Of a stretch of 64,000 bases of DNA, positions 1 to 11,616 are shown piece after piece. Every line of letters starts with the position of its first letter. The first letter of the stretch is position 1. Origin of the DNA: Platycnemis pennipes (Eukaryota; Arthropoda; Insecta; Odonata; Platycnemididae); NCBI GenBank assembly GCA_933228895.1, contig OW121855.1:32564698-32628697 (forward strand), in the 5' to 3' direction. Both the position numbers and the translations under genes were made by a program. The notes beneath the pieces were generated by a model. It was not told where the DNA came from. It saw nothing but the letters and a program-made list of their open reading frames with translations, and did no database searches.

Positions 1-786
1 TTCACAGAGAAGAGAAATCAGTAATAAATGAAGATGAGGTGTCCTTTTGGGCTAAGATGAAGACCAGAAGCGGTATTGAATGCGAAAAACGTAGGGTATG
101 TCTGCCATGAGCAATGTCATCTTTGATTACAGTACCAAGATATTGGTCAGGAAGAGGACCGAAGACATGGATACCACGGATGAGGAATTGTTTCCAGAGG
201 GAATAAACACCATGAACAGAAGGTAGTGAAAGAAGACCTAGGTCAACGATGAAGAAAAACAGAAGAAGGTGAGGTGCAGTAACATGGACAGCCAGGATCT
301 CTTAGAACCCTACTTTGGACGACCGGGTCACGCCGCAGGATAGGGACTGAAGACAGAAGGCATGATGATAAAGAGGAATCAATGCTAAAGAAAAATGAAG
401 AAATCAACAAGTGCAGTTATTTGGAGGAAAGGAGAAGTGATGGAAGAAATGAAATTATGAGAATGGATGGAAGAGGGGTGTGACTGTGTTGGACACAGCT
501 CCATATAACGAAAAGGATTGTCTCACGAATTGGATGGGAAATGATGAAGCTAAATGGAGCCCTTCACTGGCCAAGAGAAGGATTTGAATAGGGTATGAAC
601 ATCATCACATTGCCAGGTAGAAGTCCGGCTTGAATGAAGATGGAAAGTGACATTAAGAGGAAGGTAATGAGGATGAGAAGAATCGTACTATGTATCTTCT
701 TTTGTAAGATGGGGAACAATATGATGTGGAGCAGTGGATGACTCTGGCCATAACAAGAGGAAGCTACCGTGATGATAATTATAGAT
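1..786. other. Purine-rich noncoding block (unit 1; same in units 2-5)
   Basis: The plus strand is rich in GAAGATGA-like purine runs. Stop codons are frequent and I recognise no gene. Copies start at 16287, 32273, 48571 and 60314. The unit-5 copy carries a 49-bp deletion. Open frames here are short and change between units. Confidence 0.7.
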
Positions 787-1468
787 TCACAGAATAGTTA
801 CAGAGTCAATGATAAGGGAGACGAAGAGCCATATTTTTTTATCGATTCCCTGTTTTTTGTGGACATAACTCAATAATTCTTTGGGTACCTCTTTATTAGG
901 TACATTGCAATCAGGGACAGGGAGGAAACGATGGGAAGAAATGGTGCTGGGTGAATTAATCAATTGTTCGAAGAAGAATCGATTTTTATGAATAGTGATT
1001 GGAGAAAGAGACTCAAAATTGCAAGTTCTCAGTGAAGATATGATGAACATACATCATAGTAGATGCAGAAAAATAATTCCACAGTGTAGGGTATGTGATG
1101 GATTTGTGGAAGGATATATTCTGTTTTGGTCTGCAAGATATGAAGCAAGAAGCACATTCATAATCAATGATCCATAAGGATTGGAAGAAATGGGTGAGCA
1201 CATACAATGAAGACAAACATGTTGCATGTGGATTCACATTCAAATTATGTAATATCATCCATTTTCTCAAAAAAATGCTTGTGTTGTACTGATCGTTGTT
1301 ATGTAAGTGTTGTTGTATGCATTATAGAATTCACAATTTTTGAATGTGGTTGATTGAAAGATAAAATGTTATGATGAGGTATTTGTATTTTTATCATAAT
1401 CTACAAACCAGTTTTTGTAACTCATGTTGATGGGAATATTTGATGTAACCTTCAGCTGCTATGAGTGG

Positions 1469-1574
1469 TCTGTTAGTATTTGTATGAGGGCGTGTATTGG
1501 AAGCATGTATAGGGAGTATAGTCTGTTAGTATTTGTATGAGGGCATGTATTGGAAGCATGTACAGGGAGTTAAC
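1469..1574. repeat. 53-bp tandem duplication (unit 1)
   Basis: Two adjacent 53-bp copies, each beginning TCTGTTAGTATTTGTATGAG, differ at a few bases. Units 2-4 carry the same dimer, whereas unit 5 has one copy only at about 61734. The dimer therefore either arose before units 1-4 were homogenised or was lost in unit 5. Confidence 0.93.
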
Positions 1575-4250
1575 TTGATTGTAACAGTTTTTATGCCACA
1601 GGAGGGGGATAACTTCAATTGAGTCCTATTGGATCTATAAGCTGATACATGAAGAAAAGTAAACTGGGTATAAAATGGTAAGGGGGATCTGATGTAACCT
1701 TGATTAATTTCATAATTGATTTTTCTTCTTGTAATATGTTGTCATTATTTCCATGTTTCTTTGTTCCACGGATGTCTTATGTCTAACGAGGACCATGTGC
1801 ATATCAAGCCAACTACCCTCTCCTGCAATGTTCAAATGCATCCCAGTTAGAACTTCGCTTCACTTCCTTGCCCGAGTCTATTCTGTTGAAATGAAAGCAC
1901 TAGATTTGACAACCCTGAGTTTGGATTTTCAGGTGTGGGACATTGATTAATTCTCACCCTTGGTAAGTGCTTAACTGAACTTTTATGTGTATTTCAAATA
2001 GATGTACCTTTTACCAAACAGTAGAATTTAATGGGAAGCTAATGTTCATGAAATGTTTAAGTATATATTAGACTAGTACCAATGCCACTTTTTTGATTAC
2101 TGACTGACACCTCGATATCAGTGGCTGATACCAATAGTATTATTTCCCGATACGTTACTTAATTTTCTGAAAAAATTTGATAAGTGTTTTCCTTCCTGTG
2201 AAGTCAACTCAGTAATCAAAAGTTTCATATAAATGGCAGGTATTTATTGAGAGAAATGACATTATGACAGCTCTTTTATTTTGCTACTCTTACAATTATC
2301 ACTGGAATTAGATTTCAAACTATAAGCCCTCTTGCATTTGCAAATACTGCAAATTCTTTTTAAGAAATAAGAGCTGCTTAACATGCTCAGCAGCGTATAT
2401 TAGAATGTATTGGTCATTGACACATTATTGATGTTATGTAACTGCTGAACATGCTCAGCAGTTAAGAGGGTTCTTCTAAAAGGTTATCGCATAGGTGTCC
2501 GAAAAAATTTGTTCAGGAAACAATGGATCTGCAGGTACACCCAAATGCAGGACCTTTTGTTAGTATGTTTTTTTAGGGACCCAAAATCCTGAGTATGGTT
2601 TTGAGGATAACTTGCAGAAGAGATTAGGCCTTCTCGAGTAATGCTTAGCACGTATGCACGGTTTGCATAACTACCAGGGGACCAATATGATTGCCATCAA
2701 TTTGGTTATGGGCTAGCGTTAATTAATTATATCAAAGTTTAATTTCCATTTATTTTGCCTTCCAATCAAATGCTTACGATATATCGGGTTGAGGCACACT
2801 CAACAATTAATGATGATTATATGACCAGATAGCAAGTTTTCTGCGTACATTTTTCACACAAAAAGTATATATGCATAGCTTTGACTCTTGAGGCTTGATA
2901 TTCCAAAAAAGGAAAGAGCAAAATTCATAGAGAGCATATCAACATGTGGTTAATTTAGACTTTCGTTTAATGCAGGTAGCAGACTTTTTTTATAATTACA
3001 ATTGAGGCACATTTTTGCAGTGAGTATTAAAAATGGCACATAGAGTTGCAGAAGCCAGATCGTTACTTTGGAGATTTTATAACAATATGACAAGCACAAA
3101 AAAAGAAAATTTTGATATTATATGAATCGTACTTTAGCCATTCATTCCTTTTAAGTTTTGAATATTTACTTATATTCGTCTAAGTTATTCTAGTCAATTT
3201 ACAACGCCAGATTTTCTCTGTAAGTATGCAACACTGAGTCACACGACAAAGAATTTCATCTTCATTTTAAAATTTCTAATGCGAATCCATGAACGTCATA
3301 ACACTTAACCATGGCACAATATATAAATTTATATTTTTTAAAACCAAGCTTGGAATTAAGCGGAAACGCCTAAGCACACATGAGTTGAGCAGAACGAACT
3401 TGAGGTGAAGGCAGAACTTTAATTTTTGTCGCTATTTCAGCAAATTATCTTAGTTCGTGGATTTTCTTCTACTATCAGAGGAGGTTGAGCGTTACACCTC
3501 AGGCTTTTCCATAGCCAACTCTAATCATTGTCCTACTTTTACTGTCACGAAGATTGCAGCTAAGTAAACAAATACGCATCATTGGTAGTTTTTATAAGCA
3601 GTAGAGTGCCACTGTAACAATTCAATACCAGTCTCAAAAAAGTTTCTTATTAAGTGGTGATGAAATTGCAGCTGAACATGATTTCTATTTGCCATCTATA
3701 TTCATGCATAGAAGTGCTAAAAGTGGATGAAGATATGTCATGTAACAGTTTCATCGGCCCATCTCTTAAAATGTTGTAAATATCAAGTTTTTCATCAAAA
3801 ACTCCTAAATTCATTCACTTAAAGTCATTTACTTGAAACAAGTTATGGCAGAGAAGGCTCAACTTAGGTGACAATATATCTTTTTCGGGAGAAGTGAAGT
3901 TCAGTAGGGGAGGGAGACTGGATCAGATTTCCTTTAAGTAAATAGATGTTATGTGAGAGTGGGTGATAATATAATTGTATTATTCTTCCTCCACCTTTGA
4001 TCCACTTACAACTGATACCTATACTAATTAATGCCCTGTATCCCATTTACTAGCCTAGTCATTACCACCCTTTAATGTTCATTTTCTTTTAATATTAATC
4101 AGGGGAAGTAATGCAGCTGGTTGCCCGGATCATTTCTATAAAAAAATTCAGTGGAAAAATAGCGTGATAGCTACCTCTCCGAGTGTTGTTCTGTGCTGTG
4201 GTGCCTTCAGTGTACGGAGTGCTCTGAGCATAAATGTTGTGCTGTGCTTT
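1575..4250. other. AT-rich noncoding block (unit 1; same in units 2-5)
   Basis: About 2.7 kb of AT-rich sequence with short frames only. It contains a 30-nt exon-like segment at 1933-1962 flanked by TTTTCAG and GTAAGT, the two hairpins at 2373-2464, and small palindromes such as ATATAAATTTATAT (3321) and CCAAGCTTGG (3344). I recognise no gene. Unit 4 lacks positions 2259-2642 of this block, and unit 5 stops inside it. Confidence 0.65.
2373..2464. repeat. Pair of CTGCTGA hairpins (unit 1)
   Basis: Two inverted repeats share the loop ACATGC and the right arm TCAGCAG. The first (2373-2394) has 8-bp arms with one mismatch. The second (2439-2464) has perfect 10-bp arms, TAACTGCTGA and TCAGCAGTTA. 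They are about 44 bp apart. Either could form a stem in DNA or RNA; no function is known to me. Confidence 0.85.
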
Positions 4251-4253
4251 GTG

Positions 4254-4260
4254 TATAAAA
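4254..4260 (+). promoter_or_regulatory. TATA-like box (unit 1)
   Basis: TATAAAA followed by GG lies upstream of the chain of consensus introns that begins at 4987. Equivalents are at 20539-20545 and 36526-36532; in unit 4 it is TATAAAT at 52452-52458. A start site about 25-30 bp downstream is possible. The assignment is by motif and position only; AT-rich DNA gives many chance matches. Confidence 0.3.
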
Positions 4261-6258
4261 GGAATCAGTGGTGGAAGCAGATGTTAATTGTGTTAAGGCA
4301 GCATATATATATGCGAGTGTATTTGTGTGTGATAGTGAAATCAGTGTTCCCCTGGATTATCTTACGAAGATTACCAGACAGCCAAGGAGCAGAAAGCAAG
4401 GATGGGAGGTAAATGAGGAAGGACCACACCAAAGGTAGGGAACTACGTGTCCATCCCATGTAAGCACCTTCTAGATAAATGCCGTAGCCTTTACCCATAA
4501 GATAGGGAAGGAAACGTGGTAGGTCGCAAGACTAGGAATGATAAAATGAATTAATAGGTAGGTGTGTACGTGGAGGGAGTTGCTCTGTTGGCAGGGTCCT
4601 TAAATGGGCGGTAGAGTTCTTCATTCCAGCAAATATGCTTCTGGTGAAGAAGATGGGTGCACTGACCCAGTATCATGATGCAGACTACAAAATTAAAGAG
4701 TGACTTGTTAAGGTGCTAGGGCCCTGTTAAGGGCGATAGAATGTCGGATTCACATGACTTCATTAAATGGCAAGTGTAGCTGGTTTTGCTGCAAGGTTTT
4801 TCGTATAGGGTTAGCATGGAGTAGAGTTTAGAAATGGCATATGGATGGAGTGTACGCAAATTTATCGTGTAGCATTCCTGAGTGTAACATCTGATCCAAT
4901 TTGAGCAGCAGGAAGTGACATCATGAAGCAATGATGGTGGAATCAATCATCAGTTACACGAAGACTTCATGGGTGGCATGACTTAGGTAAGGGGTCATAT
5001 TTTTGAGTCAGCTAGTGCTGCTAAATATTTATATTGATGGAGTATTTTCATTCTGCAGATCTACTCATTCGGCAGTAATGCAGTCAAGTGACATTCTACT
5101 GGATAGAATCTTGTGTTGAAGTGCTTTTAGCAGCAGGATTGGAGCAGTGTGAAGTTTGAGGGAAACAACCGGCATCACGGAAAGGAGGGAGCACAACCAT
5201 TGGATATCTGGGAAACAAATTGAAGATGCTGCAGTGACCAGCAGATGAGGTGATATGATGCTAAGGTGTAAAGATAGAGGAGGATGTGCAGAGGGAACAG
5301 TAGTAAGTATATCGGTAAGCAAGGAAACCAGGGTTTCCTCTCGATGCACACACACAATGACACACACATTAGGGCCCCCCAACCATGATTTCCTACAGGA
5401 GTAAATTTAGGTGGACAGCCTCCTCTGATTCCTGACTGAAGAATTTGTTGGAGGTCACTCAGATGTCCTTTATTGGAGTCCAGACTAATGGGAGGCTGTT
5501 TGAAAATTAGGTAAGGTAGACGTTAAAGTGATGCGATTGATGAGGTAGAGTGTATACCCTGCACTGGTTCATTAGCCTTTTGCATGCATTTCTTTCCAGT
5601 TTCACCATCATCATGCCGAGGACAAGAGGAAAATGGGGATTCAAGCTTTTACCTTACAGTGGAGTATGGGCCATCCTATATTTTCAGCCTGGTGTTCAGC
5701 AATTGGGAGGAAGTGAAATTTATCGCAAATTACCTGTACTTAAGAGGACAACCTAGATGATCTAGCTGGTTTCCTATAATTTCAATGGGTAAGTACCTAG
5801 TACTAATTTCCCACTGTTATGGATATTTCAGTAATTTTTCGATAATCAGTGACAATCATTTCATAGGGTAGGATATGCAAATATTCATGATTTGTTTTAA
5901 GGCTCAGGTAACACATGTTTTTCTTGAGTGAAAGTTAAATAACTTAAGTGGTGATTGGGGCATTGGCAAATTTGCCATTAAAGAACAGCACCAAAATAAA
6001 ACTATAGATGAGGTCAAGGGTTTGATTTTTTTAAGGCGTGAAAGGTGTGTGAATGAAGCTCATGTTGAAATTTCAGTGGTTGAATTTCTACTGGAGCACT
6101 TTTACTTAATAGTCTTTTGGTATAAAATAGCATTAATGTTTCATTATTTATTTCAGAAGACAGCAGTAATTCAAGATGATGTAATACACCAAATTATGAA
6201 GTGTGCTGAACTGATGAAGGAGCAATGTGTTAAGCAGACGTGCAGGGGGTCACATGGA
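4261..6258 (+). ncRNA. Candidate spliced noncoding transcript (unit 1)
   Basis: A chain of GT-AG introns with consensus donors lies on the plus strand. Introns: 4987-5058 (72 nt, GTAAGG to TTCTGCAG), 5511-5599 (89 nt, GTAAGG to TCTTTCCAG) and 5789-6156 (368 nt, GTAAGT to TTATTTCAG). Exons between them: 5059-5510 (452 nt), 5600-5788 (189 nt) and 6157-6258 (102 nt, followed by GTAAGT). All frames through the 452-nt exon meet stops early. The last exon has 34 open codons. A 47-codon frame starting with ATG at 5613 is broken in unit 3 by an extra T. I therefore call it noncoding; it could instead be remains of a captured gene. Both ends are undetermined; the downstream exon may continue to an acceptor near 7012. 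Confidence 0.5.
5347..5356. repeat. CA microsatellite, 5 repeats (unit 1)
   Basis: (CA)5 followed by ATGACACACACA, inside the 452-nt candidate exon. Length differs between units: 5, 11, 7 and 11 repeats in units 1-4. Confidence 0.9.
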
Positions 6259-6733
6259 GTAAGTCAATTATGCATGTATGTATGTAGTCGTTCTGGTGCG
6301 TAGAAGGGAGATTCACATTTTTATTTCACTGTGTTTTGTAAGAGAGGGGTGAGAAATCTTGATGTGATTGGCAAGGGGATTTTTTGAAGGGAAATGTGTG
6401 AATGTGTAGTTAAGTAGCAATGCATTTGTTCTGATTCGAAAACAGATCAGTTATTAATTCAGTGGTGGTGCTTTTTGTGGCATTTGACAAAGCATCTTAC
6501 AAAGTAATGTATGTGAGGGCTATCTCAGGGTAATTGTGAGACCCTAATTGGTGTAAAAAAAAAGGATAATTTTAGGGTAATTTTGGATTCGTACTTGCTG
6601 TACATTTTTGGCATATTCGTATTAAAATTGGGAGGTCAAACTCAAGATTTCATAATTTGACAAGATAAATTATATGTTACTTAGTTATGTAATGAAGTCT
6701 TACCAATTGGTAATGCATTTACGCCTGCAGTAC
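6259..6733. other. AT-rich noncoding stretch (unit 1)
   Basis: Follows the GTAAGT donor at 6259. It contains a long A run near 6557 and no usable open frame. If the candidate transcript continues, this is intron. Equivalents follow at 22554, 38534 and 54458. Confidence 0.5.
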
Positions 6734-7090
6734 TAAACTAAATGAATGTAGTATTTGTGTTCCGAGAGAAAAACCATAAGAGATCAAGGGAGTGCTTGCA
6801 TTGTGTAATGAGCTCTCCCATTCCATGCATATAATATTTGCTCTGGTATATGATCTATGATATCCCTCCCGCATTCCCCCATTGTGTTCCTCAGAAGTAC
6901 AAGTGTCTGAATCCTTTATTTTGTAAAGTGAACTTCCACTCCCTGTCAATAAGAATTGTACTCAGCCTTGTTCTTTGAAATCCCTACCACATTCCCTTTC
7001 TGTTTCTCTCAGAAGAGCAAGCGAGTTCATCTGTTGTGTGCAATGAGCCTACCCACTCCCTTTCTATCCAAGCAACTGGTTGTGGAAAAC
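6734..7090. repeat. Block with three related short modules (unit 1)
   Basis: Within these 357 bp, elements of the form TCCCTNCCNCATTCCC, then CTCAGAAGNNCAAG, then TGTGNAATGAGCNNNCCCA recur about three times with decay (near 6755-6830, 6860-6940 and 6985-7065). The third ends in a strong pyrimidine-rich acceptor, TTTCTCTCAG at 7012. The whole block is replaced by unrelated DNA in unit 4, so it is either an insertion in units 1-3 or was lost there. Confidence 0.6.
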
Positions 7091-7299
7091 ATTTGAAGTG
7101 AAGGCGAGGAGCAGTGTGATGTAGGACAGGATGGCTGTGATGGAGACTGTGAGTAACCAATAAAAAGTTAAGGTGCCATAGGTGTGACTGGCCTTTACAA
7201 TTTGGAGTGCTTGTAAAGCATAGTTGAGCACTTAATTTTTTGTATAGAATAAGAATATTTTAAGTGAAGTGTTGAAATTATTTAATAATATTTGTCCAG

Positions 7300-10220
7300 A
7301 AAATTAAAGGTGAGAATTAGAAAGGCCAAGGGAATTACTTTTAATACGATACAGTTTAGGATTGGCATTGAAAATTTTTAGGAGAATGGTGGTCATCATA
7401 GGGAGGTAATGAAGACTAGGAATGGATTCAGGCTTAGGCAAAGATGAAGAGAATAAAGAAAACTTAATGGCAGTTAAAGAAGATGGAACAGAATCACGAA
7501 ATGACTCGGGTAACTGCAGGATGGGGAGCAATGAGGGACGGCATCTATCTTGGAGTCAACTTATTCCCGAGTTTGAAAGTGAATAAGTTATGTGAAGGGA
7601 AGAAGGTACTTTTAATACGATGCAGATTCAACATGTTTCACGGATATAAAGCTGCAAGAAGTCGTTTGAATTTTTGTGGAGTTCTGGCATTTGCTTCCAG
7701 ATAAGGACAATAAAGATCGTAATAGAGCAACAATGAACATGAGGAATATATTGGGGCATGGGCGAAGATGAAGATAAAAAAGAAAACTCGATGAATGTTT
7801 CCTCAGGAAGAACACGAAGATACTCAGCATCACGAAAGAGAGGAGTCGGGTAACTGCAGGATGAGGACCACTGAGGGACGTAATCTATCTGGGAGTCTAC
7901 TTGCTACTGAGTAATGCGCAGCGAAAGAGGATAATAGCTGTTGTAAAGCATTTGGGCAATATGGATACATATAGTGTCAATAGAAGGAAGACAGCCTGGA
8001 TTGGTTGAAGACCTCCATTTGCTTCTGGGTGTGAACAATGAAAAGAGCTTCGATAAGATGTTTTTTGCTGAGATATTTCAGAACACAAGAAATTTTTTCA
8101 GGAGAAACTGAAGCAATGAAGATGAACACTGTATGGTATATGTATCAGCCTCCATGAAGTCTTCCGAGTTATCTTCGAGGATGAGGTGTAATGGCTAAGG
8201 TGTTAAAGCTATATCCATTCCTGAAGAGAGGAATCTGGAGGGCAGCATTGATGCCGAGGAAAGGGATCGGCTTCGTAGGAAATCGAAGAATTGGAGAAGA
8301 AGTGAAGAATGTATGGGTGAAGCACTCAGCCTACCATGAAGTTTAGATTGGGAATGTAAAACAAAATGAAACCTGTGGAAGAAGTTATAACAGCCTTTTG
8401 ATGTACCTATTACCGGTGTAGTATGAGGTAATGGAGAGTTACAGTGTAAGTATTCCACATATGTTGAAGACGAAGGGTGACAGGTAAATGAGGCCTGGTA
8501 ACAGTCGAAGAAATCTTCGCTTCCATTCAGGATGATCAACATTTGTTATAGGAAGAAGATAACGGGAGGACTGTAGGTATAGAGGTGGAAATGAAGTTTG
8601 AAAGCAAGATGATATTGGAGTGTAGAGTGGAAAAGTTAATACTGCAGGGTGCAATTTGATCTCTAAGAGGCAGATCTGTGATTGCCAAAGGATGTAAACT
8701 TAAGAATAATGGCATCAATACTGGACATGAAGAAAAATTGATAAGAGTTTATACATCAATGAAGGGAGGATACATGATGACATGAGCTTGTAGCGGGGAA
8801 ATAATGTATCCTCTAGTGAAGATCACTATATTCATGCAAGGAGGTAAGACGATGATGGTCTTGCCACACTGAAATCATTCCAGGATGAATATTAATCCAT
8901 GGGGGAGAGCATGAGAGTGATGGAATTGGACTAAGCTGAAAATAAGGCATGTAGCAGAGGAAGACGATAAAGAAGCTTAAAACCCTGGCATCATCGTCTG
9001 TGGAAGACCAACAGAGTATGCCGTTCCTTAGTGGATAGTGGGATTCACATCGGATGATAGCATTACTCACATGAGGAAGAAAGAGAGGAAGGGAATGAAG
9101 CAGATGACACAAGGACTAATGCTACGATGAAGATGATGGTCGAATGGAAGGGCCGACAATGGCATACTGGAGTACATGTATTTGGTAAGGGAAGAGATGA
9201 GACGCATGAATCACTGAAGAATGAAGGATGGGAAAGAAGCAAATTACCGAATATTGACAAAATAGCATCAAGAGAAAACGGTCCATGTGGTGGCGTTGTG
9301 ATAGGAGAAATTAGATGATAAGATAAGACAAAATCTCCTATCAATTGAGTCTCTATGATTAGAACTACTCAGGGCTCTACCTAATCAGAGCAGAGGGCAG
9401 CATAGATGTCGGAGATGAAGTTTGGAGGAATAGCAAAACGTAGGGAAGTAGCGTTCATTGAAGGAATGATTCGCGGAGAAAGTTTATGGGATTGATAAAA
9501 AAGGAGAGGAGTCGTCATCATTTAAGTATGAATGACGGGAAAGAAGTGAGGTACTGGACACTAACCTAATAGCTTCAAGAGAAAACCGTCCATGTAGTGG
9601 CTGTATAAAATAAGAAATTAGACCATAAGATATGCTAAAATATTCCATCCATTGAGGCTCTATGATCAGAATTACTCGATTCCAGAATTCTTCATGGATA
9701 GATGGATCCGTGAGCCTCAAAATTAAGACAATGAAGAAGGCCATTGATGTGAAGAAGTTAATAAAGGAAATTACATTGTGTATTGATCCATGGATAAAAC
9801 TTCAATCAACCTCTAAAGAAAAGTGATATGCTATGCATCTACTGAAATATATCCTTTTAGAGGTGAGGAGAGTTCAGCCTACTAAGTTACCAGCAAAAAA
9901 GAAGAAAGGAAACAACCGGAGCTTTCAGTATCATACAAAGGAGCAAGTTGTGAGAATTTCTGAAAAAAATTATCAAAAGAAAGGAAATCAACGAAAAAAA
10001 TGAAACCAAGAAAAAAAGCCGTGGAGGGAGGATACAGGCTAGCATGAAATTGAAGAAAGCTGGAGGTACACGTGGGAGAATAACGAAGATGAGTGAATTT
10101 CTTCAATCACTCACAAGACGACTGGAATGAGGAACTGGACATCAGAGGAAAAAGGAATCATCACTGTCAAAAATTGGAGTGTAAGAGGAGAGGACATGAG
10201 ATTGAAAGTGTTGGAGAAAG
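7300..10220. other. Purine-rich noncoding block with imperfect direct duplications (unit 1)
   Basis: The plus strand is dominated by A and G. Minus-strand open frames are serine- and leucine-rich, as expected from a pyrimidine-rich strand, and match no family I know. Imperfect duplications occur, for example ACTTTTAATACGAT at 7337 and 7608, and TCGGGTAACTGCAGG at 7505 and 7846. Equivalents: 23595-26516 and 39574-42493; unit 4 has a 1.7-kb deletion inside. Confidence 0.6.
9221..9680. repeat. Imperfect direct repeat, 307-bp offset (unit 1)
   Basis: The segment from 9221 and the segment from 9528 align over about 150 bp each, sharing GGGAAAGAAG, TCAAGAGAAAACNGTCCATG and TTGAGNCTCTATGAT in the same order. 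The copies are considerably decayed, so the duplication is old. Confidence 0.75.
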
Positions 10221-10264
10221 GTAAGCCTTAAAGGGAAAAAAGTCTACTAACCATTTTATTGCAG
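10221..10264 (+). other. Candidate 44-nt minimal intron (unit 1)
   Basis: GTAAGC donor, TACTAAC branch site ending 13 nt before the 3' end, and TTTTATTGCAG acceptor within 44 nt. The arrangement fits a minimal spliceosomal intron on the plus strand. No reading frame is restored by its removal as far as I can see. Confidence 0.4.
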
Positions 10265-11007
10265 AGTGAAGGGCTGTCATTTTCTACTGGTGCAGAATGT
10301 TTTTAGTATGGCAATGATATAGTTTTAAGAAGCTTCATTAATAGTGAAATGGGAGTACATTTTCTTGGGAAATAAAAACTATGCATTGGGAACAACATCA
10401 AAATGTAGTAACGGGAATTATCTCGAGAAAAAGGAATAACTTGAGTATTGATTGAAAGCAGTACTCTGGTATGAGTGAAGACAATGAATTGATCATGAAG
10501 ATAAATGGAATAAAAAAATTAATTTATTGGCCTCCGTACATAGTTGTGGGGAGATAGGTTATCCAACGAAATGATGGAGAATTGAGTCAACTTTAGGAAG
10601 ATTTGTAGGACTCTCTAATGGTTGAATGCAAAATAGTTTTTCCTATTATTTTTGAAATCAGCCTGTGATTGCGTGAAAAACGGAAATTGATTTTCTTTTT
10701 ATTGAAAGAGATGACGACTGCATTGTGTAGAGTGGAGTTCACTCAAAGGCAAAAGATAATGACAAAGGAAGTAAACTGTGGTCAGTGGAAAATAAAAAGA
10801 ATAAGAGTGGAATCAGCGTTCATCAAGTACGTTAAATTGGAGGAAAGCTGTGACAGGAGATATTGCATTTATATTGTATGCAGGTTCTCGTTTCCGATGA
10901 AGACTCAAAAAGCACAATGAAGATGAGGAGTGAGCTACCTGGCCCATCCCTTCTATTTCTGTCCTTATATCTTTCCTGCTGGTCTGGAGTACCTATTAGT
11001 GCGGAAG

Positions 11008-11616
11008 ACTTAAATACCCATTGTAGTGAGCTGCGATTATTGAATAAAAATTTTGAGATACCTGAGGACTGGAGATGGCGTAGTGGCAGTATGGTTCCAT
11101 AAATAGTTATGAAAAATTTTCCTTTGTATATGAAACAATCGACTGGTATTGGAATGTTAAGTGCATAAGGATTATACGTCAGATTCTCTTCAATGCCATG
11201 GAAAAGGATGTTCATTCCGGAGGGTGTGGATAGCAATGGTAGAGCGCATTAGATAAGCAGGCGAAACCGGGAGACCAAGCAAGAGAATGGGCGGAATGAT
11301 TATGATTTAGACGGGACTTAAACAACCATTGTAGTGAGCTGTGATTATTGATAGATAATTTAGAAATACCCGAAGACCAAATATGGGATAGTGGCAGCAT
11401 GGTTCCATAACCAGTTAAGAAGATATTTCCTAAGGATATGAAACAATCGAATGGATTTGGAATGTTAAGTGCACAAGGATTATCTGGCATGTTCTCTTCA
11501 ATGCCATTGAAAAGGATTTTCATTTCAGAGGGTGTGGCTAGCAATGGAAGAGCACCTTAGATAAGCAGGAGAGCCCCGGTAGACCAAGCAAGAGAATGGG
11601 CGGAATGATTATGATA
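11008..11616. repeat. 308-bp direct duplication, two copies (unit 1)
   Basis: Copies start at 11008 (ACTTAAATACCCATTG) and 11316 (ACTTAAACAACCATTG) and end before the shared GGGCGGAATGATTATGAT. They differ at many bases but align without large gaps. The minus strand is open through most of both copies with similar predicted products, but the frame is interrupted in other units and I recognise no protein. Confidence 0.9.

Noticed and set aside
787..1050. 87-codon minus-strand frame open in all five units
   Set aside because: Between units 1 and 5 I count 10 base changes in this frame, about 9 of them nonsynonymous (8 residues changed). That is what neutral sequence gives, so persistence of the frame reflects recent copying, not selection.
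5550..5756. 68-codon plus-strand frame containing MPRTRGKWGF
   Set aside because: It overlaps a candidate intron acceptor and is frameshifted in unit 3 by one extra T, so it is unlikely to be translated.
7612..9344. Many serine/leucine-rich minus-strand frames
   Set aside because: They are expected from the pyrimidine-rich complement of a purine-rich strand; no starts, motifs or conservation support them.
10832..11544. Two minus-strand frames with similar products (from the 308-bp duplication)
   Set aside because: The similarity follows from the DNA duplication itself. Unit 2 has a different fused version, unit 4 a shorter one, and the residues match no family I know.
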